From the NCBI GenBank assembly GCA_040414485.1, contig JBEDUK010000009.1:38474-102473 (forward strand): DNA of 64,000 bases. The letters run 5' to 3'. Positions 1 to 9,387 of this stretch are shown here, piece after piece. Numbering within the stretch: the first letter of the stretch is position 1; every line of letters starts with the position of its first letter. The position numbers were made by a program, and so were the translations under genes. The notes beneath the pieces are model-generated. The model was not told where the DNA came from and ran no database searches. It worked only from the letters and a program-made list of their open reading frames with translations. Source of the stretch: JBEDUK01 sp040414485 (GTDB lineage Bacteria; Actinomycetota; UBA4738).

Positions 1-363
1 ATGGCGCGCGGGCTGGTGGACATGGTGGTGGTCGGCGCGGACCGCATCGCGGCGAACGGCGACGTGGCGAACAAGGTCGGGACCTACCCGCTCGCGGTGC
101 TCGCCCGGCGGCATCGCGTGCCGTTCGTCGTCGCGGCGCCCTGCTCGACCATCGACCTCGCGACCCCGAGCGGCGCCGCGATCCCGATCGAGGAGCGCGA
201 CCCACGGGAGGTGACCGGCGAGCTCGCGGACGCCGCCGCGGCCGCGGCGAACCCGGCTTTCGACGTGACCCCGGCCGCGCTCGTGTCCGCGATCGTCACG
301 GACGCGGGAGTTGTTCGCGCTCCCTACCGCAGCGGCCTGCGCTCGGCCGGAGCCAGCTCGTGA
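1..363 (+). CDS. mtnA: S-methyl-5-thioribose-1-phosphate isomerase, C-terminal part
   Basis: This is the last 120 residues of MtnA, which isomerises methylthioribose-1-phosphate to methylthioribulose-1-phosphate in the methionine salvage pathway in the cytosol. Seen: the family signature GADRIAANGDVANKVGTY at residues 12-29, then VPFVVAAPCSTID, an IPIEER motif and NPAFDVTP near the end, all in the family order. The conserved GADRI aspartate is a catalytic residue in the family. The N-terminal two thirds lie before base 1, so the ATG at base 1 is an internal methionine, not the start. The stop overlaps the GTG start of the next gene (GTGA), which suggests translational coupling. The eIF2B-alpha homologues are the only close alternative; the motifs favour MtnA. 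Confidence 0.9.
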   Translation: MARGLVDMVVVGADRIAANGDVANKVGTYPLAVLARRHRVPFVVAAPCSTIDLATPSGAAIPIEERDPREVTGELADAAAAAANPAFDVTPAALVSAIVTDAGVVRAPYRSGLRSAGASS

Positions 364-1058
364 GCCGGCGGGGAAGGCGCGGGCCGGAGCCCGTGTTCGA
401 CAGCCCGCCCGGGCCGGTGGCCATCCGCATCGTCTACGAGCGCTTCCCGGTGACCATCAAGGGCGCGTTCGTCCTTCGCGGTGGCGATCCGAACCCGCAC
501 ACGGCGCGCATCGTCCGCGCCGATGTCGCGCGGACGCCGGGCGGCGGCGCCAAGCCCATCCCGGTGGAGAGCGCGCCGATGGACGTGGCGCCGCGGATCG
601 ACCTGTTCCTTCCGTTCGAAGCGGCCCTCACCGAACTCGATCCCGGCTGGTACGTGGTCCGCTGCGAACTGCAGGTGGACGGCGGCCGGCCGCTCGAGGT
701 CGACAGCCGACCGTTCTCGATCGCGTGGCCTCGGGGCAGCACGACCACGGGCTCGGCGGCGCCGGGGGACCGCATGGCCTTTGGTTCGCGTGCCGTCGTG
801 ATCGACCGGGTGGACCTGCGCGGCGACCGGGTCGAGGTGCTGTGGCGGCCTGAGGGGTGGACCGGCGACGAGCCCACGATCTCGCTGCTGGCCGACGGAA
901 CGAGCCTGGAGCCGGTTCCGCCCCGGGCGGTCGGCACGGAGCCGGGCGGCGGACGCCGGCGTTCGATCTGGTATCCGGCGCCGCGAGGCACGCGCTCGGT
1001 GACGGTCCAGGTCGCCGCGGCGTCGACGTCGCGGCGGGTCGTCGTTCCCATCGCCTGA
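360..1058 (+). CDS. Conserved hypothetical protein, probably beta-rich
   Basis: A 232-residue soluble protein that I do not recognise. It starts with GTG overlapping the mtnA stop codon. There is no signal peptide, no membrane segment and no cysteine cluster. It is rich in valine, arginine, glycine and proline, with alternating hydrophobic stretches (YVVRCELQVDG around residues 98-108, SVTVQVAAAS near the C-terminus) that look like two beta-sandwich repeats, each of roughly 100 residues. The overlap with mtnA implies co-transcription but says little about function. The next gene, comF, follows after about 60 bp. No catalytic motif is visible, so I give no function. Confidence 0.6.
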   Translation: MSRRGRRGPEPVFDSPPGPVAIRIVYERFPVTIKGAFVLRGGDPNPHTARIVRADVARTPGGGAKPIPVESAPMDVAPRIDLFLPFEAALTELDPGWYVVRCELQVDGGRPLEVDSRPFSIAWPRGSTTTGSAAPGDRMAFGSRAVVIDRVDLRGDRVEVLWRPEGWTGDEPTISLLADGTSLEPVPPRAVGTEPGGGRRRSIWYPAPRGTRSVTVQVAAASTSRRVVVPIA

Positions 1059-1116
1059 ACCCGCCGTATGAGCCGGTCCTGGGGGGCATGTCGGTGGCCG
1101 TCGCTAGCCTCCTCGG

Positions 1117-1830
1117 GTGCGAGGCGCGATCGGTTCGATCGTCGAAGCGGTGTATCCGTCCCGGTGCGCCGGGTGCGGAACGACGGGCTCGGCCCTCTGT
1201 CCGCGCTGCATCCAGGACCTGGTCGAATTGCGCCCTCCGGGGTGCCGGCGATGCGGCCGTCCGTTCGCCGCGCCGGTGGATCGCTGCGCGGACTGCCCGC
1301 CGCCGCCGCTCGCCTGGTCGCGCTCGGCCCTGCTCTACGCGGGTCCGGTGCGGGCCGCGATGATGCGGCTGAAGTTCTCGGGATGGCGAGGTGCGGCGCT
1401 GCCCTTCGTCCCCGCGCTCGTCGGGGCCGCCCGGGAGGCGCCGCTTCGAACCATCAGCCCGATCATGACGTGGGTGCCGCTCGGGCGGCGGCGAAAGCGC
1501 TCGCGGGGATTCGACCAGGCGCAAGCCATCGCCCGTGTGCTGTCGCGGGAGACCGGATGGCCCGCCGAACGGCTGCTCCGCCGCGATCGCGAGACGGATC
1601 CCCAGGCTCGCCGGGGCGCGGCCGATCGGCGCACCGCCCTGGCCGGCGCGTTCTCGGCCACCGGGCCGCCGCCGCCCGTCGTTGTCATCGTCGACGACAT
1701 TCTGACCACCGGCGCGACGGCCGCCGCGTGCGCCCGTGTCCTCGTCGAAGCAGGAGCGCGAACCGTCGGGCTCGTGACACTGGCGCGGGCGCTCGGCGGT
1801 CCGCTGCCGGCCGCTCCATACCGCGGGTGA
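1117..1830 (+). CDS. comF: ComF family phosphoribosyltransferase-like protein
   Basis: ComF proteins support DNA uptake during natural transformation (pairing with ComFA) and DNA metabolism in non-competent species. Seen: an N-terminal zinc finger made of two CxxC pairs (CAGC and CPRC at about residues 18-31) and a second set (CRRCG, CADC at 43-60); a central FDQAQ-type segment (RGFDQAQ near 130); and a C-terminal PRPP-binding loop, VVVIVDDILTTGAT near residues 186-199. At 237 residues it has the usual ComF length. The GTG start at 1117 gives the N-terminus expected for the zinc finger. No other competence gene is in the window, so a role in transformation is not shown. Confidence 0.88.
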   Translation: MRGAIGSIVEAVYPSRCAGCGTTGSALCPRCIQDLVELRPPGCRRCGRPFAAPVDRCADCPPPPLAWSRSALLYAGPVRAAMMRLKFSGWRGAALPFVPALVGAAREAPLRTISPIMTWVPLGRRRKRSRGFDQAQAIARVLSRETGWPAERLLRRDRETDPQARRGAADRRTALAGAFSATGPPPPVVVIVDDILTTGATAAACARVLVEAGARTVGLVTLARALGGPLPAAPYRG

Positions 1831-1934
1831 CCGAAGGGCGCGCGCCCCGCGTTCAGCGGGCCTTCCGGTGGGTATCCGGCATCCCGACGCGTGGTAGAAC
1901 GGTGCCCGAGGGACGTCGAGGCGAGGGGAGGAGG

Positions 1935-2348
1935 ATGGGGTTGGATCTGGTCTTGAAGGGCAGGGGGGTGCAGATCAGCGACCGCGTCCGCGAGATGGTC
2001 GAACACGGCGCGGCGAAACTCGAAGGTCCCAGGAGGCCGGGCATCACCAGGCTCGAGGTGGAGATCACCGAGGAGCCCTCGCCCCGGATCGCCGGCGGGC
2101 ATCACGTCGAACTGACGTGCGTCACGACGCGCCCGACCTTCCGCGCTCAGGCTTCCGGGGCGAGCATCAAGGCTGCGCTGGAGGCCGCCATCGATCGGAT
2201 CGATCGCCAGATACTCACGTACCGGGGGAAACGGGAGGCCAAGGTGACACGGGCGACGCCGCACGGGGGTCCCGCTGGCGATCCGGATGCCGGCGTCGAT
2301 GTACAGGATCTGATCGTCGCCGACGCCCCCGCGGAAGCGGAGGACTGA
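1935..2348 (+). CDS. hpf: Ribosome hibernation promoting factor, short form
   Basis: HPF/RaiA (YfiA) proteins bind the 30S decoding region during stationary phase and inactivate ribosomes. The ATG at 1935 follows a strong purine-rich ribosome-binding site (GAGGGGAGGAGG). The 137-residue protein shows the beta-alpha-beta fold pattern: LVLKGRGVQISDRVREMVE at the start, then LEVEITEE, HHVELTCVTTRPTFRAQ and an amphipathic helix SIKAALEAAIDRIDRQILTY. The tail after residue 110 is short and acidic, without the C-terminal dimerisation domain of long HPFs, so it should not form 100S dimers the way long HPF does. A TTG-start response regulator follows 19 bp downstream. Confidence 0.85.
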   Translation: MGLDLVLKGRGVQISDRVREMVEHGAAKLEGPRRPGITRLEVEITEEPSPRIAGGHHVELTCVTTRPTFRAQASGASIKAALEAAIDRIDRQILTYRGKREAKVTRATPHGGPAGDPDAGVDVQDLIVADAPAEAED

Positions 2349-2367
2349 GCCGCGTGGTTCGGTCGAC

Positions 2368-3039
2368 TTGACGGCGCCGGCCCCCATCCGGGTGCTGATC
2401 GCCGACGACCATGCCGTGTTCCGCCGGGGGATCCGCGCGATCCTCGATCACGCGTCCGACATCGAGGTTGTCGGCGAGGCCGCCGACGGCGCGGCCGCCG
2501 AGGATGCCGCGGCGTCGCTCCAGCCGGACGTGATCCTGATGGACGTTCGCATGCCCGGCGGTTCCGGGATCGAGGCGGCCGGGCGCATCAAGGCGCGCCA
2601 GCCCGGCGCGGCGATCCTGATGCTGACGGCCTCGGAGGACGAATCGGACCTGTTCGAGGCGATCAAGGCGGGCGCGACGGGGTATCTGCTGAAGGAGATC
2701 TCCGTCGAGGAGGTGTGCGATGCGGTCCGCGCGGTCGCGGCCGGGCAGTCCCGGCTCGCGCCGCGCATGGCATCGAAGCTCCTCTCCGAGTTCGCGACGC
2801 TGTCACAGCGGACCTCGGAGGCGGGCGCGCAGCCCCCGGTCCGCCTCACCGACCGAGAGATGGACGTGCTGCGTCTGGTGGCGAAGGGCCTCACGAACCG
2901 CGAGATCGCGAAGGAGCTGTTCATCTCCGAGAACACGGTGAAGAACCACGTTCGGAACATCCTCGAGAAGCTGCACCTGCACTCCCGAATGGAGGCCGTG
3001 GTCTACGCGGTGCGTGAGAAGCTGCTGGAGATCACGTAG
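2368..3039 (+). CDS. NarL/FixJ-type response regulator
   Basis: A 223-residue two-component DNA-binding response regulator. The receiver domain occupies residues 5-120: the acidic pair in LIADDHA, the phospho-acceptor Asp in ILMDVRMPGG (about residue 59), the LTA threonine segment and the K in LLKEIS. The LuxR-type HTH spans roughly residues 155-215: LTDREMDVLRLVAKGLTNREIA, then LFISENTVKNHVRNILEKL. It starts at TTG 2368, just 19 bp after hpf, so it may be co-transcribed with it. No histidine kinase is adjacent; it is an orphan here. The target and signal are unknown. Confidence 0.88.
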   Translation: MTAPAPIRVLIADDHAVFRRGIRAILDHASDIEVVGEAADGAAAEDAAASLQPDVILMDVRMPGGSGIEAAGRIKARQPGAAILMLTASEDESDLFEAIKAGATGYLLKEISVEEVCDAVRAVAAGQSRLAPRMASKLLSEFATLSQRTSEAGAQPPVRLTDREMDVLRLVAKGLTNREIAKELFISENTVKNHVRNILEKLHLHSRMEAVVYAVREKLLEIT

Positions 3040-3111
3040 CGGGCGACCCGTTTCGACGGCTCCGATGTCAGGATCAAGCCTGGTCGCGCCGCTGGTGCCG
3101 CCCGTAGTCGA

Positions 3112-5004
3112 TTGTGGATGAGGATGCTGCGCCCTCCGGACACCGAGCTCGACACCGATTCGCGAACCGCTCCCGAGAAGGGGGCGGGAACGGTCGCCGG
3201 CCGGGCCGCCGGCGTCGGTGGTGGTTCGAAGGACCGGCTCCGGTCCGCTGCGGCCGCCGTGCGATCGTTGACCACCGGTGGCGCTCGCGCCGGCGCAGCG
3301 GCCTTCGCGCTCTTCCTCCTGGCCTCGATCCTGCTCTGGGGCCTCCGCGTGCTGCCGCATTTCGGTTCGGCGTATCTCAGCAGGGCGAACGTCAACGACC
3401 AGCGCTTCTACGAGTGGGCGCTCGCGTGGTGGCCGTACGCGCTGGGCCACGGACTGAACCCGCTGCACACCGTCTATCTCTGGTCGCCGGGTGGCGTGAA
3501 CCTGACGTGGGTGACGAGCCTGGCGGGACCCTCGACCATCCTGTCGCCGATCACCCTGCTCGCCGGGCCGCTGGTGTCCGAGAACCTGCTGTTCGTGCTG
3601 GCTCCGGCGCTCGCCGCGTGGGCGGCCTACCTGGTGTGCATGCGGCTCACGGGCCGGTTCCTGCCGTCGCTTGCGGGGGGCTATCTGTTCGGCTTCTCCA
3701 CCTACATGGTGGGACAGATGCAGGGCCACCTGAACCTGGTGCTCGTCTTTCCGGTGCCGCTGGTGCTCTATCTGGTCATCCGACGCCTCCAGGGCGATCT
3801 GCGGCGATGGACGTTCGTGGCGCTCCTCGGCGCCACGCTGGTCCTGCTGTTCTCGATCTCGACCGAGGTGTTCGCGACCATGACGCTGATCGGCGCGGCG
3901 GTCCTGGTCGTGTCGTTCGCGTTCGGCGGCGCCGGGGTGCGTCGATCGCTGGTCCCGATGGGGATCGAACTGGCAACCGCCTACGTCGCGGCGCTTGTCC
4001 TGGTTCTGCCGTACATCCTGACGGCGCTCCACGCGCCGCCATCGCCGGTGCAGTGGGAGGTCTATCAGGTCTACCTCGGTCGCTACTCGAGCGACCTGGC
4101 CGGCGCGATCGTGCCCAGGACGTTCACGCGGATCGGCGGGATGTCCATGGTGGGGGCTACGTCGCGCTTCGTCGCAAGCCCCGCCGAGGACGGGTCGTAC
4201 TTCGGGATCCCGCTGCTGCTCGCCGTGGCCCTGGCCACGATACGGGGGCGGCGGAGCCGCCTGACGTGGCTCGCATTCGGCACGTTCGCCGTCGCGGCGG
4301 TGCTCGCCCTGGGCCCGATCCTGCACGTCTTCGGCGCGCCGTCCATCTGGCTGCCGTGGACCGTCATCGCCCGGCTGCCGACCCTGGGCGTGGCGCTTCC
4401 GTCCCGCATGGTCGTCTACGCGTGGCTGGCCGCGGCGATCCTGGTGGCGTGCTGGCTCACGCGCCGCGCCGAACCGGTGGCTCCCGCTCCGGCGGTGGAC
4501 GGCTCCCCGGACGGGTCGTCCCGCCGGCAGTGGATCCGGCCGGCCGCGCGCTGGACCCTCGTGGCCGTCGCGGCGGTTTCGCTTCTTCCGGCGGCATCGC
4601 AGCCGGCGCAGGTGGTGTCGCCGGCCCTGTTCACCGATGGTTCGCTGTCCCGCTACATCCATCCGGGCGACACGGTGCTCTCGCTGCCCTTCTATACGCC
4701 GAACGCCATGATGCTCTGGCAGGTGGAGTCGGGATTCGAGTTCCGCCTGGCGGGCGGCTACGTGGGCTGGCGCGCGATCCCGGCCGTGGACCGGGTGGAC
4801 CGTGCGACGCACGGCCTGATCCGCAACGAGCCGGGCCGGACGCCGCCGTGGGCGCTGCGGGACTTCATGCTGCGCCACCACGTCCGGGTGGTGATCGTCA
4901 GCCGGTACGCGAAGGGCTCGTGGCAGAAGGTCCTGGGCGCGCTCGAACTGCAGCCGGTCCGGCTGGGCTCGATCCTGCTGTACCGGATCCCCTCAAACCT
5001 CTGA
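3112..5004 (+). CDS. Polytopic membrane protein, GT-C-like
   Basis: A 630-residue integral membrane protein with about 11-13 hydrophobic segments between residues 60 and 500 and a soluble C-terminal tail. After the first membrane helix comes a periplasmic loop with NDQRFYEWALAWWPYAL and LWSPGGVNLTW, an arrangement reminiscent of the acidic first loop of GT-C lipid-linked sugar transferases; this is a resemblance, not proof. The C-terminal 130 residues (FYTPNAMMLWQ, RHHVRVVIVSR) resemble the soluble ends of uncharacterised bacterial membrane proteins. Two starts are possible: TTG 3112 or ATG 3118. Its nearest functional relatives in the window may be the YfhO-like protein and the glycosyltransferase fusion at 11.9-15.8 kb. 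Confidence 0.6.
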   Translation: MWMRMLRPPDTELDTDSRTAPEKGAGTVAGRAAGVGGGSKDRLRSAAAAVRSLTTGGARAGAAAFALFLLASILLWGLRVLPHFGSAYLSRANVNDQRFYEWALAWWPYALGHGLNPLHTVYLWSPGGVNLTWVTSLAGPSTILSPITLLAGPLVSENLLFVLAPALAAWAAYLVCMRLTGRFLPSLAGGYLFGFSTYMVGQMQGHLNLVLVFPVPLVLYLVIRRLQGDLRRWTFVALLGATLVLLFSISTEVFATMTLIGAAVLVVSFAFGGAGVRRSLVPMGIELATAYVAALVLVLPYILTALHAPPSPVQWEVYQVYLGRYSSDLAGAIVPRTFTRIGGMSMVGATSRFVASPAEDGSYFGIPLLLAVALATIRGRRSRLTWLAFGTFAVAAVLALGPILHVFGAPSIWLPWTVIARLPTLGVALPSRMVVYAWLAAAILVACWLTRRAEPVAPAPAVDGSPDGSSRRQWIRPAARWTLVAVAAVSLLPAASQPAQVVSPALFTDGSLSRYIHPGDTVLSLPFYTPNAMMLWQVESGFEFRLAGGYVGWRAIPAVDRVDRATHGLIRNEPGRTPPWALRDFMLRHHVRVVIVSRYAKGSWQKVLGALELQPVRLGSILLYRIPSNL

Positions 5005-5118
5005 CGGCGACCTAAGTCCCGCCGGCCGCGGGGCCGTGCTGTGCTCACCTTCGGTTCGCGGCGACCCGATACGCTAGGGAGCCCGGATCGTGGTGGAGAC
5101 GATGGAAGGCATACGCGT

Positions 5119-7854
5119 GTGCTAGATCGGCTCGGTTCGCTCGGCGAAGGCCGGAAACTGAAGCGTCTGGAGGAGATCGCCAGGCTCACGAACTCGTTCG
5201 AGCCGGAGATCGAGGAGCTCTCGGACGCCGAGCTGAGGGCCAAGACGGAGGAGTTCCGCGAACGGGTGGCGGACGGCACCTCGCTCGACGACATCATGCC
5301 CGAGGCGTTCGCGGTGGTCAGGGAGGCCGCCCGGCGCACGCTCGGCCAGCGGCACTTCGACGTCCAGCTCATGGGCGGGGCCGTGCTGCACGAAGGCGCG
5401 ATCGCCGAGATGAAGACCGGCGAGGGCAAGACGCTCGTGAGCACGTTGCCTGCCTACCTGAACGCGCTCTCGGGCGGCGGCGTGCACATGGTCACCACGA
5501 ACGACTACCTGGCCAAGCGCGACAGCGAGTGGATGTCGCCCATCTACCGGCTGCTCGGCGTCTCCGTCGGCCTCATCCAGGCGAACATGACGCCGGAGCA
5601 GCGGCGCCCGCAGTACGCCGCCGACATCACGCACGGCACGAACAACGAGTTCGGCTTCGACTACCTCCGCGACAACATGGCCATGCGCGCGGAGGAGATG
5701 GTCCAGCGCGGGCACGCGTTCGCCATCGTCGACGAGGCCGACTCGATCCTCATCGACGAGGCGCGGACCCCGCTCATCATCAGCGGCATGGTCGCCGACT
5801 CGGCCCGCTGGTACCAGGTGTTCGCCCGCATCGCGCCGCGACTGCGGGGCGACGTGGACTACGAGGTCGACGAGTCGAAGAAGACCGTCTCTGTGCTCGA
5901 GGCTGCCGTGGACAAGGTCGAGCAGGAGCTCGGCATCGACAACCTGTACGACCAGGTAAACACCCCGCTGGTCCACCATCTGCAGAACGCCATCCGGGCG
6001 AAGGAGCTCTACAAGCGCGACGTGGACTACATCGTGCGCCAGGGTGAGGTGCTGATCGTCGACGAGTTCACCGGCCGCGTCCTGGAGGGTCGCCGGTATT
6101 CGGAGGGACTGCACCAGGCGATCGAGGCGAAGGAGGGCGTCCGGATCAAGGAGGAGAACCAGACGCTCGCCACGATCACCATCCAGAACTACTTCCGCAT
6201 GTACGACAAGCTCTCGGGCATGACGGGCACGGCCAAGACGCAGCGGACGGAGTTCAACGAGGTCTACAAGGTCGAGACGATCGAGATTCCCACGAACCGA
6301 CCCATGATCCGTCAGGACGAGCAGGACCTCGTGTACAAGACCGAGGACGCGAAATGGAAGGCCGTGAGCGAGGACATCGCCGAACGGCACGAGAAGGGCC
6401 AGCCGGTCCTTGTCGGCACCGTCAGCATCGAGAAATCCGAGAAATTGGCCGGATATCTCAACCGGCGCGGCGTTCCGCACAACATTCTCAATGCCAAGCA
6501 GCACGAACGCGAGGCCATCATCATCGCGCAGGCCGGCCGGACCGGCGCCGTGACCGTCGCGACGAACATGGCCGGCCGCGGCGTGGACATCAAACTGGGC
6601 GGAAATCCCGAATATCTCGCGCGCCAGGAGATGGCCGCGCGCGACTGGGACAACGACCGCTACATGCTCTTCGAGATGGATCCCGAGGAACGCGCCGAAT
6701 ACGAGGCCGAATACGAGCCCATCTACCGGAAATTCAAGACGCAGACCGACGAGGAGGGCGAAAAGGTCCTCGAACTCGGTGGGCTGTACGTCCTCGGCAC
6801 CGAACGCCACGAGTCGCGCCGGATCGACAACCAGCTGCGCGGCCGGAGCGGCCGTCAGGGAGATCCCGGCGAGTCGCGGTTCTATCTGAGCCTCGGCGAC
6901 GATCTGATGCGGCTGTTCGCCGCGGAGCGCATCGAGCGCATCATGCGGGTGCTGAAGTGGCCGGAGGACGAGCCCATCCAGGCGAAGATGGTCAGCCGCG
7001 CCATCGAGACCGCGCAGAAGAACGTCGAGGAACAGAACTTCGAGATCCGCAAGAACGTCCTCAAGTACGACGAGGTCATGAACAAGCAGCGCGAGGTGAT
7101 CTATGGGGAGCGCCAGCGGATCCTCGAGGGATTCGACCTGCGCGATGAGGCGCTCGAGATGGTCGCCGGCGCTGTGGAGTCCGTGGTCGCGGCCCACGTG
7201 CCGGAAGGAAGCTATCCCGAGCAATGGGACCTGGAGGCTCTTGACGCGTCGCTGCAGGCGCTGTACCCGACCGGGGTCACCCGGGAGGCGCTCGGCGAAG
7301 TGGCATCGGGGCCCGAAGTGCTGGAGATGGTCCTGGAGGACGCCCTCCGCGCGTACGAGGCGAAGGAGGAGGAGCTGGGCGTGGACGCCGAGGGCGTTCC
7401 CGTCCTCCGGGAGCTCGAACGGATGGTCCTGCTCTCGATCACGGACACGAAGTGGCGCGAGCACCTCTACGAGATGGACTACCTCCAGGAGGGGATCGGG
7501 CTGCGGTCCTACGGCGGGAAGGATCCGCTGGTGGAGTTCCAGCGGGACGCGTACGGGATGTTCGACGAGCTCAAGGACGCCATCCAGGCTGAGTTCGTGC
7601 AATACATCTACCGCGTCCAGCTGGTCCAGCCGGAGGAGCCGCAACGCCCCCGGCCGCAGCGCCTGCGGGGCGTCGCGACGCACCACGGCGACGTCGAGGA
7701 GGCCACCGGCGGCGGTGCGTCGTCTGGAGCGTCGGAGGGCATCGCCACCGCGGTGGCCGACGGCGACTGGTCGAAGACGCCGCGCAACGCGCCCTGTCCC
7801 TGCGGGAGCGGGCGGAAGTTCAAGAAGTGCCACGGCGCCACCGCCACTGAGTGA
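5119..7854 (+). CDS. secA: Preprotein translocase ATPase SecA
   Basis: SecA drives protein export through SecYEG by ATP hydrolysis at the inner face of the membrane. The 911-residue product starts at GTG 5119, which gives the canonical N-terminus (LDRLGSLGEGRKLKRLEEI). Seen: Walker A in AEMKTGEGKTLV (about residue 95), Walker B/DEAD region AIVDEADSILIDEARTPLI, the SGMTGTAKTQ segment, NMAGRGVDIKLGG and the RGRSGRQGDPG motif of nucleotide-binding domain 2, then the scaffold/wing domains. The C-terminus carries the SEC-C zinc-binding motif CPCGSGRKFKKCH, which usually contacts SecB or the ribosome. All domains are complete. Alternative in-frame starts extend upstream to 5041, but homology supports 5119. 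Confidence 0.97.
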   Translation: MLDRLGSLGEGRKLKRLEEIARLTNSFEPEIEELSDAELRAKTEEFRERVADGTSLDDIMPEAFAVVREAARRTLGQRHFDVQLMGGAVLHEGAIAEMKTGEGKTLVSTLPAYLNALSGGGVHMVTTNDYLAKRDSEWMSPIYRLLGVSVGLIQANMTPEQRRPQYAADITHGTNNEFGFDYLRDNMAMRAEEMVQRGHAFAIVDEADSILIDEARTPLIISGMVADSARWYQVFARIAPRLRGDVDYEVDESKKTVSVLEAAVDKVEQELGIDNLYDQVNTPLVHHLQNAIRAKELYKRDVDYIVRQGEVLIVDEFTGRVLEGRRYSEGLHQAIEAKEGVRIKEENQTLATITIQNYFRMYDKLSGMTGTAKTQRTEFNEVYKVETIEIPTNRPMIRQDEQDLVYKTEDAKWKAVSEDIAERHEKGQPVLVGTVSIEKSEKLAGYLNRRGVPHNILNAKQHEREAIIIAQAGRTGAVTVATNMAGRGVDIKLGGNPEYLARQEMAARDWDNDRYMLFEMDPEERAEYEAEYEPIYRKFKTQTDEEGEKVLELGGLYVLGTERHESRRIDNQLRGRSGRQGDPGESRFYLSLGDDLMRLFAAERIERIMRVLKWPEDEPIQAKMVSRAIETAQKNVEEQNFEIRKNVLKYDEVMNKQREVIYGERQRILEGFDLRDEALEMVAGAVESVVAAHVPEGSYPEQWDLEALDASLQALYPTGVTREALGEVASGPEVLEMVLEDALRAYEAKEEELGVDAEGVPVLRELERMVLLSITDTKWREHLYEMDYLQEGIGLRSYGGKDPLVEFQRDAYGMFDELKDAIQAEFVQYIYRVQLVQPEEPQRPRPQRLRGVATHHGDVEEATGGGASSGASEGIATAVADGDWSKTPRNAPCPCGSGRKFKKCHGATATE

Positions 7855-7864
7855 CGCCCAGGCC

Positions 7865-9244
7865 TCAGGGCAACGGTTCGAACCTCGCGGTGAAGTGCCG
7901 CATCTGGGGCGGTTCGTCGACGATCCGGTAGCCGGGCAGATCACACGCGCGCTCCGCCACCGCGCGAACCACCTCGATCACGTAGTCGATGTGGCTCTGC
8001 GTGTACGTGCGCCGCGGGATGGCGAGCCGAACGAGGTCCATCGCGGCGGGTGACTCGGTCCCGTCCGGATGGCGGCCGAACATGACGGTGCCGATCTCGC
8101 AGCCGCGGATCCCGCCCGTCTCGTAGAGCGCGATCGCGAGCGACTGGCCGGGGTAGGCCGTCGGGGGCACGTGCGGCAGCAGCGCGCGGGCGTCCAGGTA
8201 CACCGCATGGCCGCCGATCGGCCGCACGACCGGCACGCCGGCGCGATGCAGCGCCTCGCCGAGGTACGCCGTCGACCGGATTCGGTACCTGAGGTAGTCG
8301 GGCTCGACACACTCCCGCAGGCCCTGCGCAATCGCCTCCAGATCGCGGCCGGCCAGGCCTCCGTAGGTCGGGAACCCCTCGGTCAGGATCAGCAGGTTTC
8401 GGCAGCGCACGGCGAGGTCGCCGTCGCTCATCGCGAGCCAGCCGCCGATGTTCGCCATGGGGTCCTTCTTCGCGCTCATCGTCATGCCGTCCGCGAGGGC
8501 CGCGCACTCGCGCACGATCGATCGGATCGAACGGTCCCCGTACCCCTGCTCGCGCAGGTGCACGAACCAGGCGTTCTCGGCGAACCGGCACGCGTCGAGG
8601 AACAGCGGCACGCCGAACCGGTCGCAGAGCGCACGGACGCCCCGAAGGTTCTCCATGGACACGGGCTGCCCGCCACCGGAGTTGTTCGTGATCGTGACGA
8701 ACACCGCCGGAACGTCGGCGGCGCGCTCCGCCAGCAGCGCCTCGAGCGGGCCAAGGTCCATGTTGCCCTTGAACGGATGCAGCGCCGCGGGGTCGCGGCC
8801 CTCAGGGATCACCAGGTCCACTGCCTCGGCGCCGGTGAACTCGACGTTCGCGCGCGTGGTGTCGAAGTGCGTGTTGTTCGGCACGATCGTGCCGGGGCCG
8901 GCGATCGCGGTGAACAGGATCTTCTCGGCGGCACGCCCCTGGTGCGTCGGGATCACATGTTCGAACGGGAACAGGTCCCGGACGGCGTCGAGGAAGACGT
9001 ACCAGGAGGGCGAGCCCGCGTAGCTCTCGTCCCCGTGCTGCACCGCCGCCCACTGGTCGCGGGACATGGCTCCGGTGCCCGAATCGGTCAGCAGGTCGAT
9101 CAGGACGTCGTCGGCGTGCAGGTTGAACAGGTTGTACCCGGCCGTTCGCAGCGCGGCGGCGCGCTCCTCGGGCGAGGTGAACCGCAGCGGCTCCACCGAG
9201 TGGATCCGGAACGGCTCGATGATCGTGGTCGGCTCGAACTCCAC
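7865..9244 (-). CDS. tnaA: Tryptophanase (tryptophan indole-lyase)
   Basis: A PLP-dependent beta-eliminating lyase, about 459 residues, of the tryptophanase/tyrosine phenol-lyase family. Seen: IDLLTDSGTGAMS near residue 50, GDESYAGSPSWY, IPTHQGRAAEKI, FVTITNNSGGGQPVS, the PLP lysine in MSAKKDPMANIGG, EGFPTYGGLAGRD, GGHAVYLDAR and the C-terminal RHFTARFEPLP. Two positions separate the subfamilies: the phenol-lyase Thr and Arg are replaced here by Asp (FDTTR) and Ile (CEIGT), as in tryptophanases, so indole production from tryptophan is the better call. No ATG exists in frame; GTG 9244 gives an N-terminus of family length. No tnaC-like leader or transporter is adjacent. It is convergent with secA, divergent from prfB. 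Confidence 0.8.
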   Translation of the reverse strand: MEFEPTTIIEPFRIHSVEPLRFTSPEERAAALRTAGYNLFNLHADDVLIDLLTDSGTGAMSRDQWAAVQHGDESYAGSPSWYVFLDAVRDLFPFEHVIPTHQGRAAEKILFTAIAGPGTIVPNNTHFDTTRANVEFTGAEAVDLVIPEGRDPAALHPFKGNMDLGPLEALLAERAADVPAVFVTITNNSGGGQPVSMENLRGVRALCDRFGVPLFLDACRFAENAWFVHLREQGYGDRSIRSIVRECAALADGMTMSAKKDPMANIGGWLAMSDGDLAVRCRNLLILTEGFPTYGGLAGRDLEAIAQGLRECVEPDYLRYRIRSTAYLGEALHRAGVPVVRPIGGHAVYLDARALLPHVPPTAYPGQSLAIALYETGGIRGCEIGTVMFGRHPDGTESPAAMDLVRLAIPRRTYTQSHIDYVIEVVRAVAERACDLPGYRIVDEPPQMRHFTARFEPLP

Positions 9245-9387
9245 GGCGTTCGGAATGTAGGCCGGGCCGCCGCGCCGGCTTGGGGCCGAACGCCTCCCCG
9301 GCGCCGAGCCGTCCGGCCCGGGGCCGGATCCGCCGGACCCGGCCGCCCGGCACGTTGTGCGCGCGGTCCGCCGGTAGCATGTGCGCC

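Noticed and set aside
5122..7944. Very long open frame antisense to secA
   Set aside because: Codon bias of a GC-rich gene opens the antisense frame; the plus frame carries all SecA motifs, the minus translation no motif.
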